A stretch of 64,000 nt of DNA, from NCBI RefSeq assembly GCF_000187895.1, contig NZ_DS990119.1:1-64000 (forward strand), given 5' to 3'. Shown piece after piece: positions 53,105-63,455 of this stretch. The position numbers and the translations under genes are program-made. The notes beneath the pieces are model-generated. The model was not told the origin of the DNA, searched no databases, and saw only the letters and a program-made list of their open reading frames with translations. Source of the stretch: Phocaeicola plebeius DSM 17135. GTDB taxonomy: Bacteria; Bacteroidota; Bacteroidia; Bacteroidales; Bacteroidaceae. The first letter of the stretch is position 1; each line of letters opens with the position of its first letter.

Positions 53105-54178
53105 ATGGAAATATTGTGGAAGACGTTGTGCGCGGCATCGGCGGTCTGGCTTCTGACTACGGGTAGCCTGCTTGCCACAACGGACGGTTTAAAATCGGAG
53201 ATGAAGATGGAAAAGAGTTTGAATTTGACACATGAATGGGACAAGGTGTTCCCGTTGAGCAACAAGGTGAACCACCGGAAAGTGACTTTTACCAACCGCT
53301 ATGGCATTACGCTGGCGGCCGACATGTACGTGCCCAAGCAGGCCGAGGGAAAACTTCCGGCCATTGCCGTGAGCGGACCTTTCGGAGCGGTGAAGGAACA
53401 ATCGTCGGGCCTGTATGCCATGACACTGGCCGAACGCGGATTTCTGACCATTGCCTTCGACCCTTCGTACACCGGTGAGAGTGGGGGTGAACCCCGTTAT
53501 GTGGCGTCTCCGGACATCAATACGGAGGACTTCTGTGCGGCGGTGGACTTCCTTTCTACCTGCGCGCAGGTGGATGCCGACTGTATCGGGATACTGGGCA
53601 TCTGCGGATGGGGAGGCATGGCACTGAATGCGGCGGCCATCGACACGCGCATCAAGGCTACCGTCACCGCAACGATGTACGACATGAGTCGGGTGAATGC
53701 CAACGGTTATTTCGATGCCATGGATGCCGATGCGCGCTATGAGCTTCGCAAGCAGCTCAACGCCCAGCGTACGGAAGACTACCGCAAGGGCACGTATGCG
53801 CTGGCCGGTGGGGTGGTAGACCCGCTTCCCGACGATGCTCCCCAGTTTGTGAAAGACTATTACGGATATTACAAGACCCCGCGCGGTTATCACAAGCGTT
53901 CGCTGAACTCCAACAACGGGTGGAACAAGACTTCTTCCTTGTCGTTCATGAACATGCCCATCCTGTCGTATAGCGATGAGATACGTAGTGCCGTGCTCAT
54001 GATTCACGGAGAGAAAGCTCATTCGCGCTACTTCAGTGAAGATGCCTTCAAGAAGCTGAAGGGTGACAACAAGGAGTTGCTGATTATTCCGGGAGCCAAC
54101 CACGTTGACCTGTACGACCAGCTGGATGTGATTCCTTTTGACAAGATTACGCACTTCTTCCAGACGTACCTGAAATGA
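53105..54178 (+). CDS. Exported alpha/beta hydrolase with Cys at the nucleophile elbow
   Basis: 357 residues. The N-terminus (CAASAVWLLTTGSLLATT) looks like a signal peptide. The fold is a dienelactone-hydrolase/YcjY-type alpha/beta hydrolase: oxyanion-side motif AVSGPFGAVKEQSSGLYA, SYTGESGGEPR, the nucleophile elbow GICGWGG with Cys167 instead of Ser, and the catalytic His at about H333 in PGANHVDLYD. The MIHGEKAHSRYFSEDAF segment carries the acid region. Substrate unknown. It lies downstream of one AraC regulator and is convergent with another. Confidence 0.87.
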   Translation: MEILWKTLCAASAVWLLTTGSLLATTDGLKSEMKMEKSLNLTHEWDKVFPLSNKVNHRKVTFTNRYGITLAADMYVPKQAEGKLPAIAVSGPFGAVKEQSSGLYAMTLAERGFLTIAFDPSYTGESGGEPRYVASPDINTEDFCAAVDFLSTCAQVDADCIGILGICGWGGMALNAAAIDTRIKATVTATMYDMSRVNANGYFDAMDADARYELRKQLNAQRTEDYRKGTYALAGGVVDPLPDDAPQFVKDYYGYYKTPRGYHKRSLNSNNGWNKTSSLSFMNMPILSYSDEIRSAVLMIHGEKAHSRYFSEDAFKKLKGDNKELLIIPGANHVDLYDQLDVIPFDKITHFFQTYLK

Positions 54179-54202
54179 TGTGTCATGTGTACAGAGACGG
54201 GA

Positions 54203-54240
54203 GAGCCCGGTTGCCGAAACAATCAGCAGCCGGGCTTTTT
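54203..54240 (+). terminator. Terminator after the alpha/beta hydrolase gene
   Basis: AGCCCGG (54204-54210) and CCGGGCT (54230-54236) followed by TTTTT. The 3' arm overlaps the last codons of the convergent AraC gene. Confidence 0.8.
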
Positions 54241-55140
54241 CTGTATCTGTCTGAGGTAGTCGGTCGGGGTATATCCGCAGAACTTCTTGAACATACGGCT
54301 CAGGTGCTGGGGGTATTCAAAGCCTAATTCGTAGGCCACTTGTGAGATGTTTGCCCCGCTGGCGAGTTCGTTTTTTACTCGCTGGATGAGGTCCTGGCGG
54401 ATGTAGTTGCTGGCCGTGTCTCCGGTCATCTTCTTGATAAGGTCGCCGAAATAGTTGGCCGACATGCATAGCTTGTCGGCACAGTATTGCACGGTGGGCA
54501 TGCCCGAGGTAAGCTGGATTTTCTCTTCGTAGTAATCGCGCAGCAGCTGGTCGAACTTCATGAGCATGTCCGAATTGACCAGCTTGCGGGTGATGAACTG
54601 GCGGTTGTAGAAACGCTGGCAGAAGTTCAGCATCAGTTCGATGTAGCCCACGAGGATGGCATCCTGAAGCGCATCGTGCTTTTTCTGTAGCTCATCTTTT
54701 ATCTGGCGCATCAGCGACACGAGGATGTCGTGCTCCTCGTCGGTCATGTGCAGGGCTTCGTTCACGCGGTAGTCAAAAAATGAATACTCCCTGATGTGCT
54801 TCTCCAGTGCCGTGCCCTGCAACAAATCGGGATGGAAGAGCAAGGCCCATCCCGTCAGGTTGACCAGTTCGCCGTTGTCTTCCTTTCCTCCTATCTGTCC
54901 GGGAGCCACACAAATGACGGTTCCTTCCTTGTAGTCGTATTTTCCGCAACCGTAGGCCAGGTCGATGTTCGCCTCGTCGTGAAAGAAGATGCCATACACG
55001 CTATAGTTGTTCAGGCAATGGCGCACGGGAGACACTTCTGCATAGTCGATGACGCTGACCAGCGGATGCGTGTCCGTGTGTCCCACCCACTGGCTATAGT
55101 CGCCTACATTCCTTATTTTCAAAATCTTGCTCATAACCAT
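54223..55140 (-). CDS. AraC-family transcriptional regulator
   Basis: 305 residues from ATG 55140 (55134 also possible). The longer frame to 55170 reaches the -7 box and is rejected. The N-terminal half is a cupin-like sensor (SVYGIFFHDEANIDLAYGCGKYDYKEGTVICVAPGQIGG). The C-terminal AraC domain reads TVQYCADKLCMSANYFGDLIKKMTGDTASNYIRQDLIQRVKNEL and NISQVAYELGFEYPQHLSRMFKKFCGYTPTDYLRQ. It is divergent from the small-protein/aldo-keto reductase/flavin-reductase genes, which it may regulate. Confidence 0.9.
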   Translation of the reverse strand: MVMSKILKIRNVGDYSQWVGHTDTHPLVSVIDYAEVSPVRHCLNNYSVYGIFFHDEANIDLAYGCGKYDYKEGTVICVAPGQIGGKEDNGELVNLTGWALLFHPDLLQGTALEKHIREYSFFDYRVNEALHMTDEEHDILVSLMRQIKDELQKKHDALQDAILVGYIELMLNFCQRFYNRQFITRKLVNSDMLMKFDQLLRDYYEEKIQLTSGMPTVQYCADKLCMSANYFGDLIKKMTGDTASNYIRQDLIQRVKNELASGANISQVAYELGFEYPQHLSRMFKKFCGYTPTDYLRQIQKKPGC

Positions 55141-55169
55141 TCTTTTGTTTTCGTCGGGATGTCCCTTCA

Positions 55170-55177
55170 CAAAAATA
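55170..55177 (-). promoter_or_regulatory. -7 box for the AraC gene at 54223-55140
   Basis: TATTTTTG on the minus strand, perfect TAnnTTTG, about 30 bp before the start. Confidence 0.55.
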
Positions 55178-55274
55178 CATTATCTCAGCCAATTGGCCGC
55201 ATGTGAGCAGGTAAAATCCGTAAAAACGGTACGACCTTCCGTGGTATTGTTACGGCCTTCTGCCCGTGTCGGGG

Positions 55275-55282
55275 TAATTTTG
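55275..55282 (+). promoter_or_regulatory. -7 box for the 55305-57655 gene group
   Basis: TAATTTTG, perfect TAnnTTTG, 22 bp before the first ATG. No other promoter of this quality was seen before the next two genes. Confidence 0.6.
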
Positions 55283-55304
55283 CCGTATCAAGAAAACAAG
55301 AAAG

Positions 55305-56640
<1,336 letters not shown>

Positions 56641-56659
56641 CAGAAATAATAAGAATGCT

Positions 56660-57655
56660 ATGCTAAAATTTATTCAGTATGTATGTTTGTTGTTCCTTGT
56701 GTGCTCCTGTAGCACGAGGAATGAAGAAAGTGTGATATTGCAAAATGAAACGGATATGGAAAAGAAAAATTTAGGTTCGGTACTGGCGCTTTATCCCAAA
56801 CCGATGACGGTGGTTGGGGCGGTAGTCAATGGAAAAGTAAACTGGCTTGTAGTGGGACATACTGGAATTATTGGGCATGACCGTATTCTTCTGAGTATGA
56901 GTAAACATCATTATACCAATCAGGGAATAAGGAGGTCAAAGAAATTGTCTGTAAACCTTGTGAGCCGTGAAATGTTGCCTGCGGCTAATTATGTGGGAAG
57001 TGTAAGTGGAAATTCGGTGGATAAATCGACGGTGTTTGACTATCATTTTGGAGAGAATGGTACTCCGGTTATTGACAAATCACCATTAACCATGGAATGT
57101 GATGTGGTGGATATTTATGAAACCGAGGGATTTGACAATTTTATTTGTTCCATAGCTAATACCTATGCAGCTCCAGAAGTGCTCGGTCAAGATGGGAAAC
57201 TGGATTATACCCGATTGAAACCTGTGTTGTTTGAGTTTCCGACGTACTCGTATCTTGCTACGGGAGAAATAATCGGCAAGTGTTTGAACTTAGACAAAAA
57301 TCCCGGCATGTGTGCCAAACTTCCGATGTCGCCCGATGGCATTGTGAGGTTATCGAAAATAGAAGTGTATCCGGAGTTTATAAAGGAATATATGCAATAT
57401 GCGGTGGAAGTGGGTGAGATTTCATTACGTACTGAACCGGGGGTATTGACCATGTATGCCGTTGCCGAAAAGGAAAATCCGTGTAAGGTTACGATTCTTG
57501 AAACCTATGCAAGTGAGCAGGCTTATAAATCACATATTGCGTCGGAGCATTTTCAGAAATATAAAAAAGGAACAAAGCACATGATTAAAACGTTGGTCTT
57601 ATCGGATCAGACTCCTCTTAATCCGCAGAGTCAGGTAAATAATTTCATTCAATAG
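56660..57655 (+). CDS. Lipoprotein fusion: flavin-reductase-like domain plus ABM-type monooxygenase domain
   Basis: 331 residues from ATG 56660. A lipoprotein signal ends at LVCSC (Cys17). Residues ~37-210 match the flavin-reductase-like FMN-binding split barrel (LYPKPMTVVGAVVNGKVNWLVVGHTGIIGHDRILLSMS, KKLSVNLVS). Residues ~235-320 resemble an antibiotic-biosynthesis-monooxygenase (ABM) ferredoxin-like domain (LSKIEVYPEFIKEYMQYAVEVGEISLRTEPGVLTMYAVAE, ILETYASEQAYKSHIASEHFQKY). Such a membrane-anchored fusion could be an envelope flavoenzyme paired with the exported aldo/keto reductase upstream. The frame opens earlier at 56603, but that part overlaps the preceding gene. Confidence 0.82.
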   Translation: MLKFIQYVCLLFLVCSCSTRNEESVILQNETDMEKKNLGSVLALYPKPMTVVGAVVNGKVNWLVVGHTGIIGHDRILLSMSKHHYTNQGIRRSKKLSVNLVSREMLPAANYVGSVSGNSVDKSTVFDYHFGENGTPVIDKSPLTMECDVVDIYETEGFDNFICSIANTYAAPEVLGQDGKLDYTRLKPVLFEFPTYSYLATGEIIGKCLNLDKNPGMCAKLPMSPDGIVRLSKIEVYPEFIKEYMQYAVEVGEISLRTEPGVLTMYAVAEKENPCKVTILETYASEQAYKSHIASEHFQKYKKGTKHMIKTLVLSDQTPLNPQSQVNNFIQ

Positions 57656-57680
57656 AAGCGATTGAATCGTTATAATACAG

Positions 57681-57732
57681 AATCTCCTCACAAACCCATG
57701 CATCGTGGTGATTTGTGAGGAGATTTTTTTGT
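57681..57732. terminator. Terminator between the flavin-reductase and lptG-like genes
   Basis: A perfect 14-bp stem (57681-57694 with 57712-57725) followed by a T-run on the plus strand. It lies between convergent genes. Confidence 0.88.
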
Positions 57733-57734
57733 AT

Positions 57735-58910
57735 TTATTTCGGTGCCTTGCGGTAGAGATAAATCGCAATGAACAGATACAGAATGTTTGGAATCCACAC
57801 GGCCAGGTTCGGATGCGCATTTCCGTTGATGGCGAAGGTGGACGAGATGGTCTGGAACAGGATGTAGGAGAAACTCAGTCCGATACCGATTCCCAAGTGA
57901 AGTCCCATACCTCCTTTTCGTTTTTGTGACGAAAGCGAGAGCCCGATGACCGTCAGGATGAAGGCTGCAAACGAGGTGGCAATGCGCCGGTAGTATTCCA
58001 CTTCGAACACCTTGATGTTGGCGAAGCCTCGTTGCTTCTGCTTGTCGATGTACTCCCGTAGCTGGGGACTGGTCATCGTTTCCTGCTGGCCGCGCGTGAT
58101 GAGGAAGTCCTGCGGCTCCATGTTGATGATGGAGTCCATACGCCCTCCTCGGGTAATAGTCTCACGCATGCCCTTCATCTCACGAATCATGTAGTCCTTG
58201 ATAATCCAGCGGTGCACGGTGGTAGTGTCGTACGTAATGCGGCGGGCCGTTAGGTGTGATACTAGCTTGTGGTCTTCAAACTTGTCGAGCGAGAAGCGGT
58301 AAGCCGTCTTGTTGTAGTCCTCGTAGCGCTCCATGTAGGCAATGACACCCGTATCTACCTCCAGCTGGATGTTGCGCACGTAGTCTGCCCGCTTCTTGTT
58401 CTTGTACACCTGCTCAAACTTCAGTCGGGTGACGCTACCGGTAGGAATCACCTCGGTACTCAGCACGTAGGTGACCAGTGCGATGATGGCGGCCGAAATC
58501 ATGTAGGGCACCATCAGGCGCTTGAAGCTCATTCCGGTGGAGAACATGGCGATAATCTCGGAGTTCTCTGCCAGCTTCGACGTGAAGAAAATCACGGCAA
58601 TGAATACGAACAACGGACTGAAGAGGTTCGTGTAATAAGGAATGAAGTTCAGGTAATAGTCGAAGATGATGGCACTGATAGGCGCCTTGTTGTTGATGAA
58701 GTCGTCAATGTTTTCATTGATGTCGAACACCACGGCGATGGAGATAATCAGGGCGATGGCAAAAAAGTAGGTGCCCAGGAACTTCACGATGATGTACCTG
58801 TCCAGCCGTTTCAACCATTTCTTCTTGAACGGGTTTCCTTTTAAATTTTTCAGTTGTTCCTTTCCGGCTTGCAGGTAGGAACGGAACAACTGGAACACAT
58901 TGTGTTTCAT
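57735..58910 (-). CDS. LptF/LptG-family permease
   Basis: 391 residues. The family layout is three N-terminal transmembrane helices (LDRYIIVKFLGTYFFAIALIISIAVVFDI, FIPYYTNLFSPLFVFIAVIFFTSKLAENSEI, VPYMISAAIIALVTYVLS). A periplasmic beta-jellyroll region (about 145-295) and three C-terminal helices follow. It would act with LptB in extracting lipopolysaccharide from the inner membrane. F versus G cannot be settled from sequence alone; LptG-like by the LDRYI start. It follows tgt after 21 bp as the last gene of lon-tgt-lptG. Confidence 0.87.
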   Translation of the reverse strand: MKHNVFQLFRSYLQAGKEQLKNLKGNPFKKKWLKRLDRYIIVKFLGTYFFAIALIISIAVVFDINENIDDFINNKAPISAIIFDYYLNFIPYYTNLFSPLFVFIAVIFFTSKLAENSEIIAMFSTGMSFKRLMVPYMISAAIIALVTYVLSTEVIPTGSVTRLKFEQVYKNKKRADYVRNIQLEVDTGVIAYMERYEDYNKTAYRFSLDKFEDHKLVSHLTARRITYDTTTVHRWIIKDYMIREMKGMRETITRGGRMDSIINMEPQDFLITRGQQETMTSPQLREYIDKQKQRGFANIKVFEVEYYRRIATSFAAFILTVIGLSLSSQKRKGGMGLHLGIGIGLSFSYILFQTISSTFAINGNAHPNLAVWIPNILYLFIAIYLYRKAPK

Positions 58911-58931
58911 ATTTATCGTCGTAAACTACAA

Positions 58932-60062
58932 TTACAATCGGGTAGATAAACGTTTCACCATGGCCGGTTTCCAGGTAGAGAAGTCGCCGGCGATGATGTG
59001 CTTGCGGGCTTCACCTACGAGCCAGAGGTAGAAGGCCAGGTTGTGGATGGAGGCAATCTGCATGGCCAGCAGCTCCTGTGCGTGGAACAGGTGGCGCAGG
59101 TAGGCACGGCTGTACATCGTGTCTACGTAAGATGCTCCGTCGGCTTCAATGGGCGAGTAGTCGTTCTCCCATTTCTTGTTGCGCATGTTCATGATACCGT
59201 CTTTGGTAAAGAGCATGCCGTTTCGTCCGTTACGGGTCGGCATCACGCAATCGAACATATCCACACCGCGTTCGATGCCTTCCAGGATGTTGACCGGAGT
59301 ACCTACACCCATCAGGTAGCGGGGTTTGTCTTTAGGCAGAATCTCGTTGACCACCTCAATCATTTCGTACATCTTCTCGGTGGGCTCACCCACGGCCAAT
59401 CCTCCGATGGCGTTACCGTCGGCATTCTTCGAGGCGATATATTCGGCTGACTGGCGGCGCAAGTCGGGATATACGCATCCCTGCACGATGGGGAAGAGCG
59501 ACTGGTTGTAGCCGTACTTGGGCTCCGTTTCGTTGAAGCGGGCACAACATCTGTCCAACCAGCGGTGAGTCAGCTCCATGGACTTCTTGGCATAGCTGTA
59601 GTCGGAAGTACCGGGGGCGCACTCGTCGAAGGCCATCATGATGTCGGCACCGATGGTACGCTCGATGTCCATCACCCGTTCGGGAGTGAACAGGTGCTTC
59701 GAGCCGTCGATGTGCGAGCGGAATTCCACGCCCTCTTCGCGTAACTTGCGGATGCCGGAAAGAGAGAATACCTGGAAGCCGCCGCTATCGGTCAGCATCG
59801 GACGGTCGAATCCGTTGAACTTATGGAGTCCACCAGCCCCCTCGATGATGTCCAGTCCGGGGCGCAGGTAGAGGTGGTACGTGTTTCCCAGGATAATCTG
59901 AGCCTTGATGTCGTTCTTCAGTTCGTGAAGATGCACGCCTTTCACCGTACCCAGTGTGCCTACCGGCATGAAGATAGGGGTCTCAATCTGCCCGTGGTCT
60001 GTTGTAATCAGACCGGCACGGGCATTCGATTTGGGGTCCGTATATTGTAATTCAAATTTCAT
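58932..60062 (-). CDS. tgt: tRNA-guanine transglycosylase
   Basis: A 376-residue enzyme exchanging guanine 34 for preQ1 in tRNAs with GUN anticodons (queuosine pathway). Key motifs are MPVGTLGTVKG, MLTDSGGFQVFSL with D92, FDECAPG, GLAVGEPTEKMYE, the nucleophile region FDCVMPTRNGRNG and the zinc-site region near the C-terminus. The start codon overlaps the lon stop (ATGA), so translation is coupled. Confidence 0.97.
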   Translation of the reverse strand: MKFELQYTDPKSNARAGLITTDHGQIETPIFMPVGTLGTVKGVHLHELKNDIKAQIILGNTYHLYLRPGLDIIEGAGGLHKFNGFDRPMLTDSGGFQVFSLSGIRKLREEGVEFRSHIDGSKHLFTPERVMDIERTIGADIMMAFDECAPGTSDYSYAKKSMELTHRWLDRCCARFNETEPKYGYNQSLFPIVQGCVYPDLRRQSAEYIASKNADGNAIGGLAVGEPTEKMYEMIEVVNEILPKDKPRYLMGVGTPVNILEGIERGVDMFDCVMPTRNGRNGMLFTKDGIMNMRNKKWENDYSPIEADGASYVDTMYSRAYLRHLFHAQELLAMQIASIHNLAFYLWLVGEARKHIIAGDFSTWKPAMVKRLSTRL

Positions 60063-62542
60063 TGTGCAGGGTTTTCTTTGTTTTTATCTTCTTTGATGGT
60101 AAAGTCGATGGCATCGGCCACTTTCTCATCGGTCAGCGCCAGGCGGAGCACCTCCTTGATGTCCTTCACGTAGTGGAAAGTCATTCCGGTGAGGTACATC
60201 GGCTGGATTTCATTGATGTCCTTGCGGTTTTCCTCGCACAGGATGATGTCCTTGATACCGGCACGTTTGGCCGCCAAGATTTTCTCCCGGATACCGCCTA
60301 CGGGAAGTACCTTTCCACGAAGGGTGATTTCGCCCGTCATGGCCAGGTTGGCTTTCACCTTGCGCTGGGTAAGCGCAGAAGCCAATGAAGTAACCATTGT
60401 GATACCGGCAGAAGGTCCGTCTTTCGGAATAGCTCCTTCCGGCACGTGGATATGGATGTTCCAGTTGTCGAAGATACCTTCGGGCAAATCCAGCAGGTGG
60501 CTATGCGCTTTCAGGTACTCCAATGCCAGCATGGCCGATTCCTTCATTACCGAGCCCAGGTTACCGGTCAGGGTCAGTTGTCCCTTACCACGGCTCAGGC
60601 TGGTTTCTACGAACAGAATCTCACCGCCTACGGCCGTCCAGGCCAGTCCCGTCACTACGCCGGCATATTCGTTGCCCTGGTATTTGTCGCGGGAATATTC
60701 TTGTGCGCCGAGGAACTTTTCAATATCTTTCGGCTTCAGCTCATGTGTGCCGGTAAACTCATCGCTGGCAATTTCCAATGCGATTTTACGCATCACCTTG
60801 CTGATTTTCTTTTCCAGCTCACGCACACCGCTTTCACGGGTATAGTTCTCGATGATGTATTCAATGGCCGCCTTGCTGAATTTCACGTGTTCCTTCTTCA
60901 GTCCGTTCTTCTCCATCTCTTTCGGGATGAGGTGACGGCGGGCGATTTCAATCTTCTCTTCGGTGATGTAACCGCTCACTTCAATCAACTCCATACGGTC
61001 GAGCAACGGAGATGGGATGGTGCCCAGGTTGTTGGCCGTAGCGATGAACATGATGTTCGACAAGTCGTAGTCAATGTCAACGTAATTGTCGTGGAACGTG
61101 TTGTTCTGTTCCGGGTCGAGCACTTCCAGCATGGCCGAGCTTGGGTCGCCATGGCTATCGCTACTCAACTTATCAATCTCATCCAGAATGATGACCGGAT
61201 TCGAGGTTTCCGCTTTGATCAGGCTCTTGATGATACGTCCCGGCATGGCACCGATGTACGTCTTGCGGTGACCACGGATTTCGGCTTCATCGTGCACGCC
61301 ACCCAGTGACATACGTACGTATTTACGTTTCAATGCTGTGGCGATGGAGCGTCCCAGAGAAGTCTTTCCTACTCCCGGAGGACCGTAGAGGCAGATAATC
61401 GGCGACTTCAGGTCACCTTTCAGCTTCAGCACGGCCAGATGTTCCAGAATACGTTCTTTCACCTTCTCCAGTCCGTAGTGCTCCTTGTCGAGTATCTTTT
61501 TGGCATTCGGTATGTCGATGACATCCTGTGTATACACACCCCACGGAAGTGAGAGCAATGTCTGAAGATAAGTCAGTTGCACGTTATAGTCGGGCGATTG
61601 CGGGTTGATACGTTCCAATTTGGACAATTCACGCTCGAAAGTCTCTTTTACTTCCGGTTTCCAGCGTTTCTTTTCTCCCTTCTTGCGCAGTTCGTCAATC
61701 TCGTCATCCTGTCCGTTGCCCAACTCATCCTGAATGTTCTTGATTTGTTGCTGGAGGAAGTACTCACGTTGCTGGCGGTCGAGTTCCTCGCGCGTACGCA
61801 TCTGAATGCTCTGTTTCAGGGTGGCCAGCTGGATGTATTTGTTCAGCAACTGGATAAGGCGGTACAACCGGTCTTTCAGGTTGTTCGTTTGAAGCAATTC
61901 GTACTTCTCGTTGATAGGGAAGGGGAAATTGCCGGAAATAAAGTTGACCAGCACCTCGTTGTTATCCAGGTTCTTCAAGGCGAAAGAAGTATCGGGCGAA
62001 ATTTCATCTGACAGTTCAATTACCTTGGCACTCAACTCCTTGCAAGTGTCAATCAGTGTCTTGAACTCATCGGATTTCTCGTCCTTCATATCCTCTTCAA
62101 TCACTGAAACCTTACCCTTCAGGAAGGGACGGGTAGAAGTGATTTCCTCCAGTTGCACCTTCGGACCCGTAGCCTGAAGGATGGCCGTAATGGTTCCTCC
62201 CGGCATCTCAAACACCCGGAGCACCTTACCGATTACCGCAATGGGGAACAAATCCTTCTGCTTGGGCGAGTCTACCTCACTCACCTTCTGCGTGGTAATG
62301 ATGATAGGCTCTTTGCTCTGAAGTGCCTGGTTGACTAATTTCAATGTGGGTTGCCGGCCTACACTGACGGGCATGACAATAGAGGGAAATATCATAAGGT
62401 TGCGCAGGGGCATGACGGGCAGTTCTCCCGTGAGGTCATCCGTTGCATTGTCCACCGGAAGCGTTTCAATTTCTGCCATCATCGGAATGTCATTACCTTC
62501 TGCACTTACCAGAATCTCGTTGTTTTTTGTCTTTTTTACCAT
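60059..62542 (-). CDS. lon: ATP-dependent protease Lon
   Basis: 827 residues. LonA-type: N-terminal substrate domain (LPVMPLRNLMIFPSIVMPVSVGR), coiled-coil region (REELDRQQREYFLQQQIKNIQDELG), AAA+ module with GPPGVGKTSLGRSIA and VIILDEIDKL, and the C-terminal protease domain with Ser711 (PKDGPSAGITM) and Lys754 (GGIREKILAAKRAG). It degrades misfolded and regulatory proteins. First gene of the lon-tgt-lptG operon. Confidence 0.97.
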   Translation of the reverse strand: MVKKTKNNEILVSAEGNDIPMMAEIETLPVDNATDDLTGELPVMPLRNLMIFPSIVMPVSVGRQPTLKLVNQALQSKEPIIITTQKVSEVDSPKQKDLFPIAVIGKVLRVFEMPGGTITAILQATGPKVQLEEITSTRPFLKGKVSVIEEDMKDEKSDEFKTLIDTCKELSAKVIELSDEISPDTSFALKNLDNNEVLVNFISGNFPFPINEKYELLQTNNLKDRLYRLIQLLNKYIQLATLKQSIQMRTREELDRQQREYFLQQQIKNIQDELGNGQDDEIDELRKKGEKKRWKPEVKETFERELSKLERINPQSPDYNVQLTYLQTLLSLPWGVYTQDVIDIPNAKKILDKEHYGLEKVKERILEHLAVLKLKGDLKSPIICLYGPPGVGKTSLGRSIATALKRKYVRMSLGGVHDEAEIRGHRKTYIGAMPGRIIKSLIKAETSNPVIILDEIDKLSSDSHGDPSSAMLEVLDPEQNNTFHDNYVDIDYDLSNIMFIATANNLGTIPSPLLDRMELIEVSGYITEEKIEIARRHLIPKEMEKNGLKKEHVKFSKAAIEYIIENYTRESGVRELEKKISKVMRKIALEIASDEFTGTHELKPKDIEKFLGAQEYSRDKYQGNEYAGVVTGLAWTAVGGEILFVETSLSRGKGQLTLTGNLGSVMKESAMLALEYLKAHSHLLDLPEGIFDNWNIHIHVPEGAIPKDGPSAGITMVTSLASALTQRKVKANLAMTGEITLRGKVLPVGGIREKILAAKRAGIKDIILCEENRKDINEIQPMYLTGMTFHYVKDIKEVLRLALTDEKVADAIDFTIKEDKNKENPAQ

Positions 62543-62593
62543 ACTTGTTTTCTCTTCTGAATTAAGAAGCTTTTTTATTACTCAAAAACGGCA

Positions 62594-62601
62594 CAAAGTT
62601 A
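62594..62601 (-). promoter_or_regulatory. -7 box for the lon operon
   Basis: TAACTTTG on the minus strand, perfect TAnnTTTG, leaving a leader of ~45 nt. No heat-shock-type site recognised. Confidence 0.55.
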
Positions 62602-62697
62602 ATCATTCCGCATGTAATTTGGAAACTATTTGTGTCAAATACCTCTTTTATTATGTAAAATAATGGCAGGCTGAAGCGTTTTCTATGGGGATTTCAC

Positions 62698-62705
62698 TAA
62701 TTTTG
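62698..62705 (+). promoter_or_regulatory. -7 box for the methyltransferase gene
   Basis: TAATTTTG, perfect TAnnTTTG, 24 bp before the ATG. Confidence 0.6.
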
Positions 62706-62728
62706 GCGTAAATTTTTAGATATAAGTT

Positions 62729-63445
62729 ATGCCAAATCCATATTTTCAATTCAAGCAATTTGTAGTTTTTCATGATAAGTGTGCCATGAAAGTAGGCACT
62801 GACGGGGTGCTGGTCGGCGCATGGGCGCAAGTGGACGGGGCAGGGAGGATGCTTGACATTGGTACCGGAAGCGGACTGATTGCTCTGATGCTGGCCCAGC
62901 GGAATCCGGATGCCTTTGTAACCGCCGTCGATATTGACGAAGCGGTCGTGGAGCAGGCTCGTGAAAACGTGGCCCGTACGCCCTGGTCTGACCGGATGGA
63001 GGTGGAACGGCTTGATATCCGGAAGGCACCGGAAGAATGGAACGGATGTTTTGACGCCATCGTGTCGAATCCTCCGTACTTTGTGGAGTCCGTGAAATGC
63101 CCTCAGGCGCAGAGGAACATGGCACGGCATACCGATGAACTGGACTTTGATGCCTTGCTATCGAAAGTATCGGTTTTGTTGTCCGAAAAAGGTAGCTTTT
63201 CGGTGGTGCTTCCAGCTACGGCTTCGGCCGATTTTGTGGCCTTAGCCTTCGGAAAAGGCTTGCATCTTTCACGCCAGACCTGGGTACACCCCCGTCAGGA
63301 ATTGCCCGCCAAGCGTGTGCTGATGGCGTTCGTGAAATATCCTTGTGAGCAGACGGAAATCACGCACCTTTCCATCGAGACGGAGCGTCATGTCTATACA
63401 CCGGAGTTTAGTGAACTGGCCAGAGATTTCTATCTGGCCTTGTAA
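62729..63445 (+). CDS. TrmN6-like tRNA (adenine37-N6) methyltransferase
   Basis: A 238-residue class I SAM-dependent methyltransferase. The N-terminus FQFKQFVVFHDKCAMKVGTDGVLVGAWA is typical of the YfiC/TrmN6 group. The SAM motif is LDIGTGSGLIALMLAQ (about 46-61), the acidic ligand follows in VTAVDID, and the catalytic amino-methylase motif NPPYF is at about 115. By homology it methylates A37 of tRNA1(Val), though close relatives modify other substrates. Confidence 0.9.
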   Translation: MPNPYFQFKQFVVFHDKCAMKVGTDGVLVGAWAQVDGAGRMLDIGTGSGLIALMLAQRNPDAFVTAVDIDEAVVEQARENVARTPWSDRMEVERLDIRKAPEEWNGCFDAIVSNPPYFVESVKCPQAQRNMARHTDELDFDALLSKVSVLLSEKGSFSVVLPATASADFVALAFGKGLHLSRQTWVHPRQELPAKRVLMAFVKYPCEQTEITHLSIETERHVYTPEFSELARDFYLAL

Positions 63446-63455
63446 GATGAAATGA

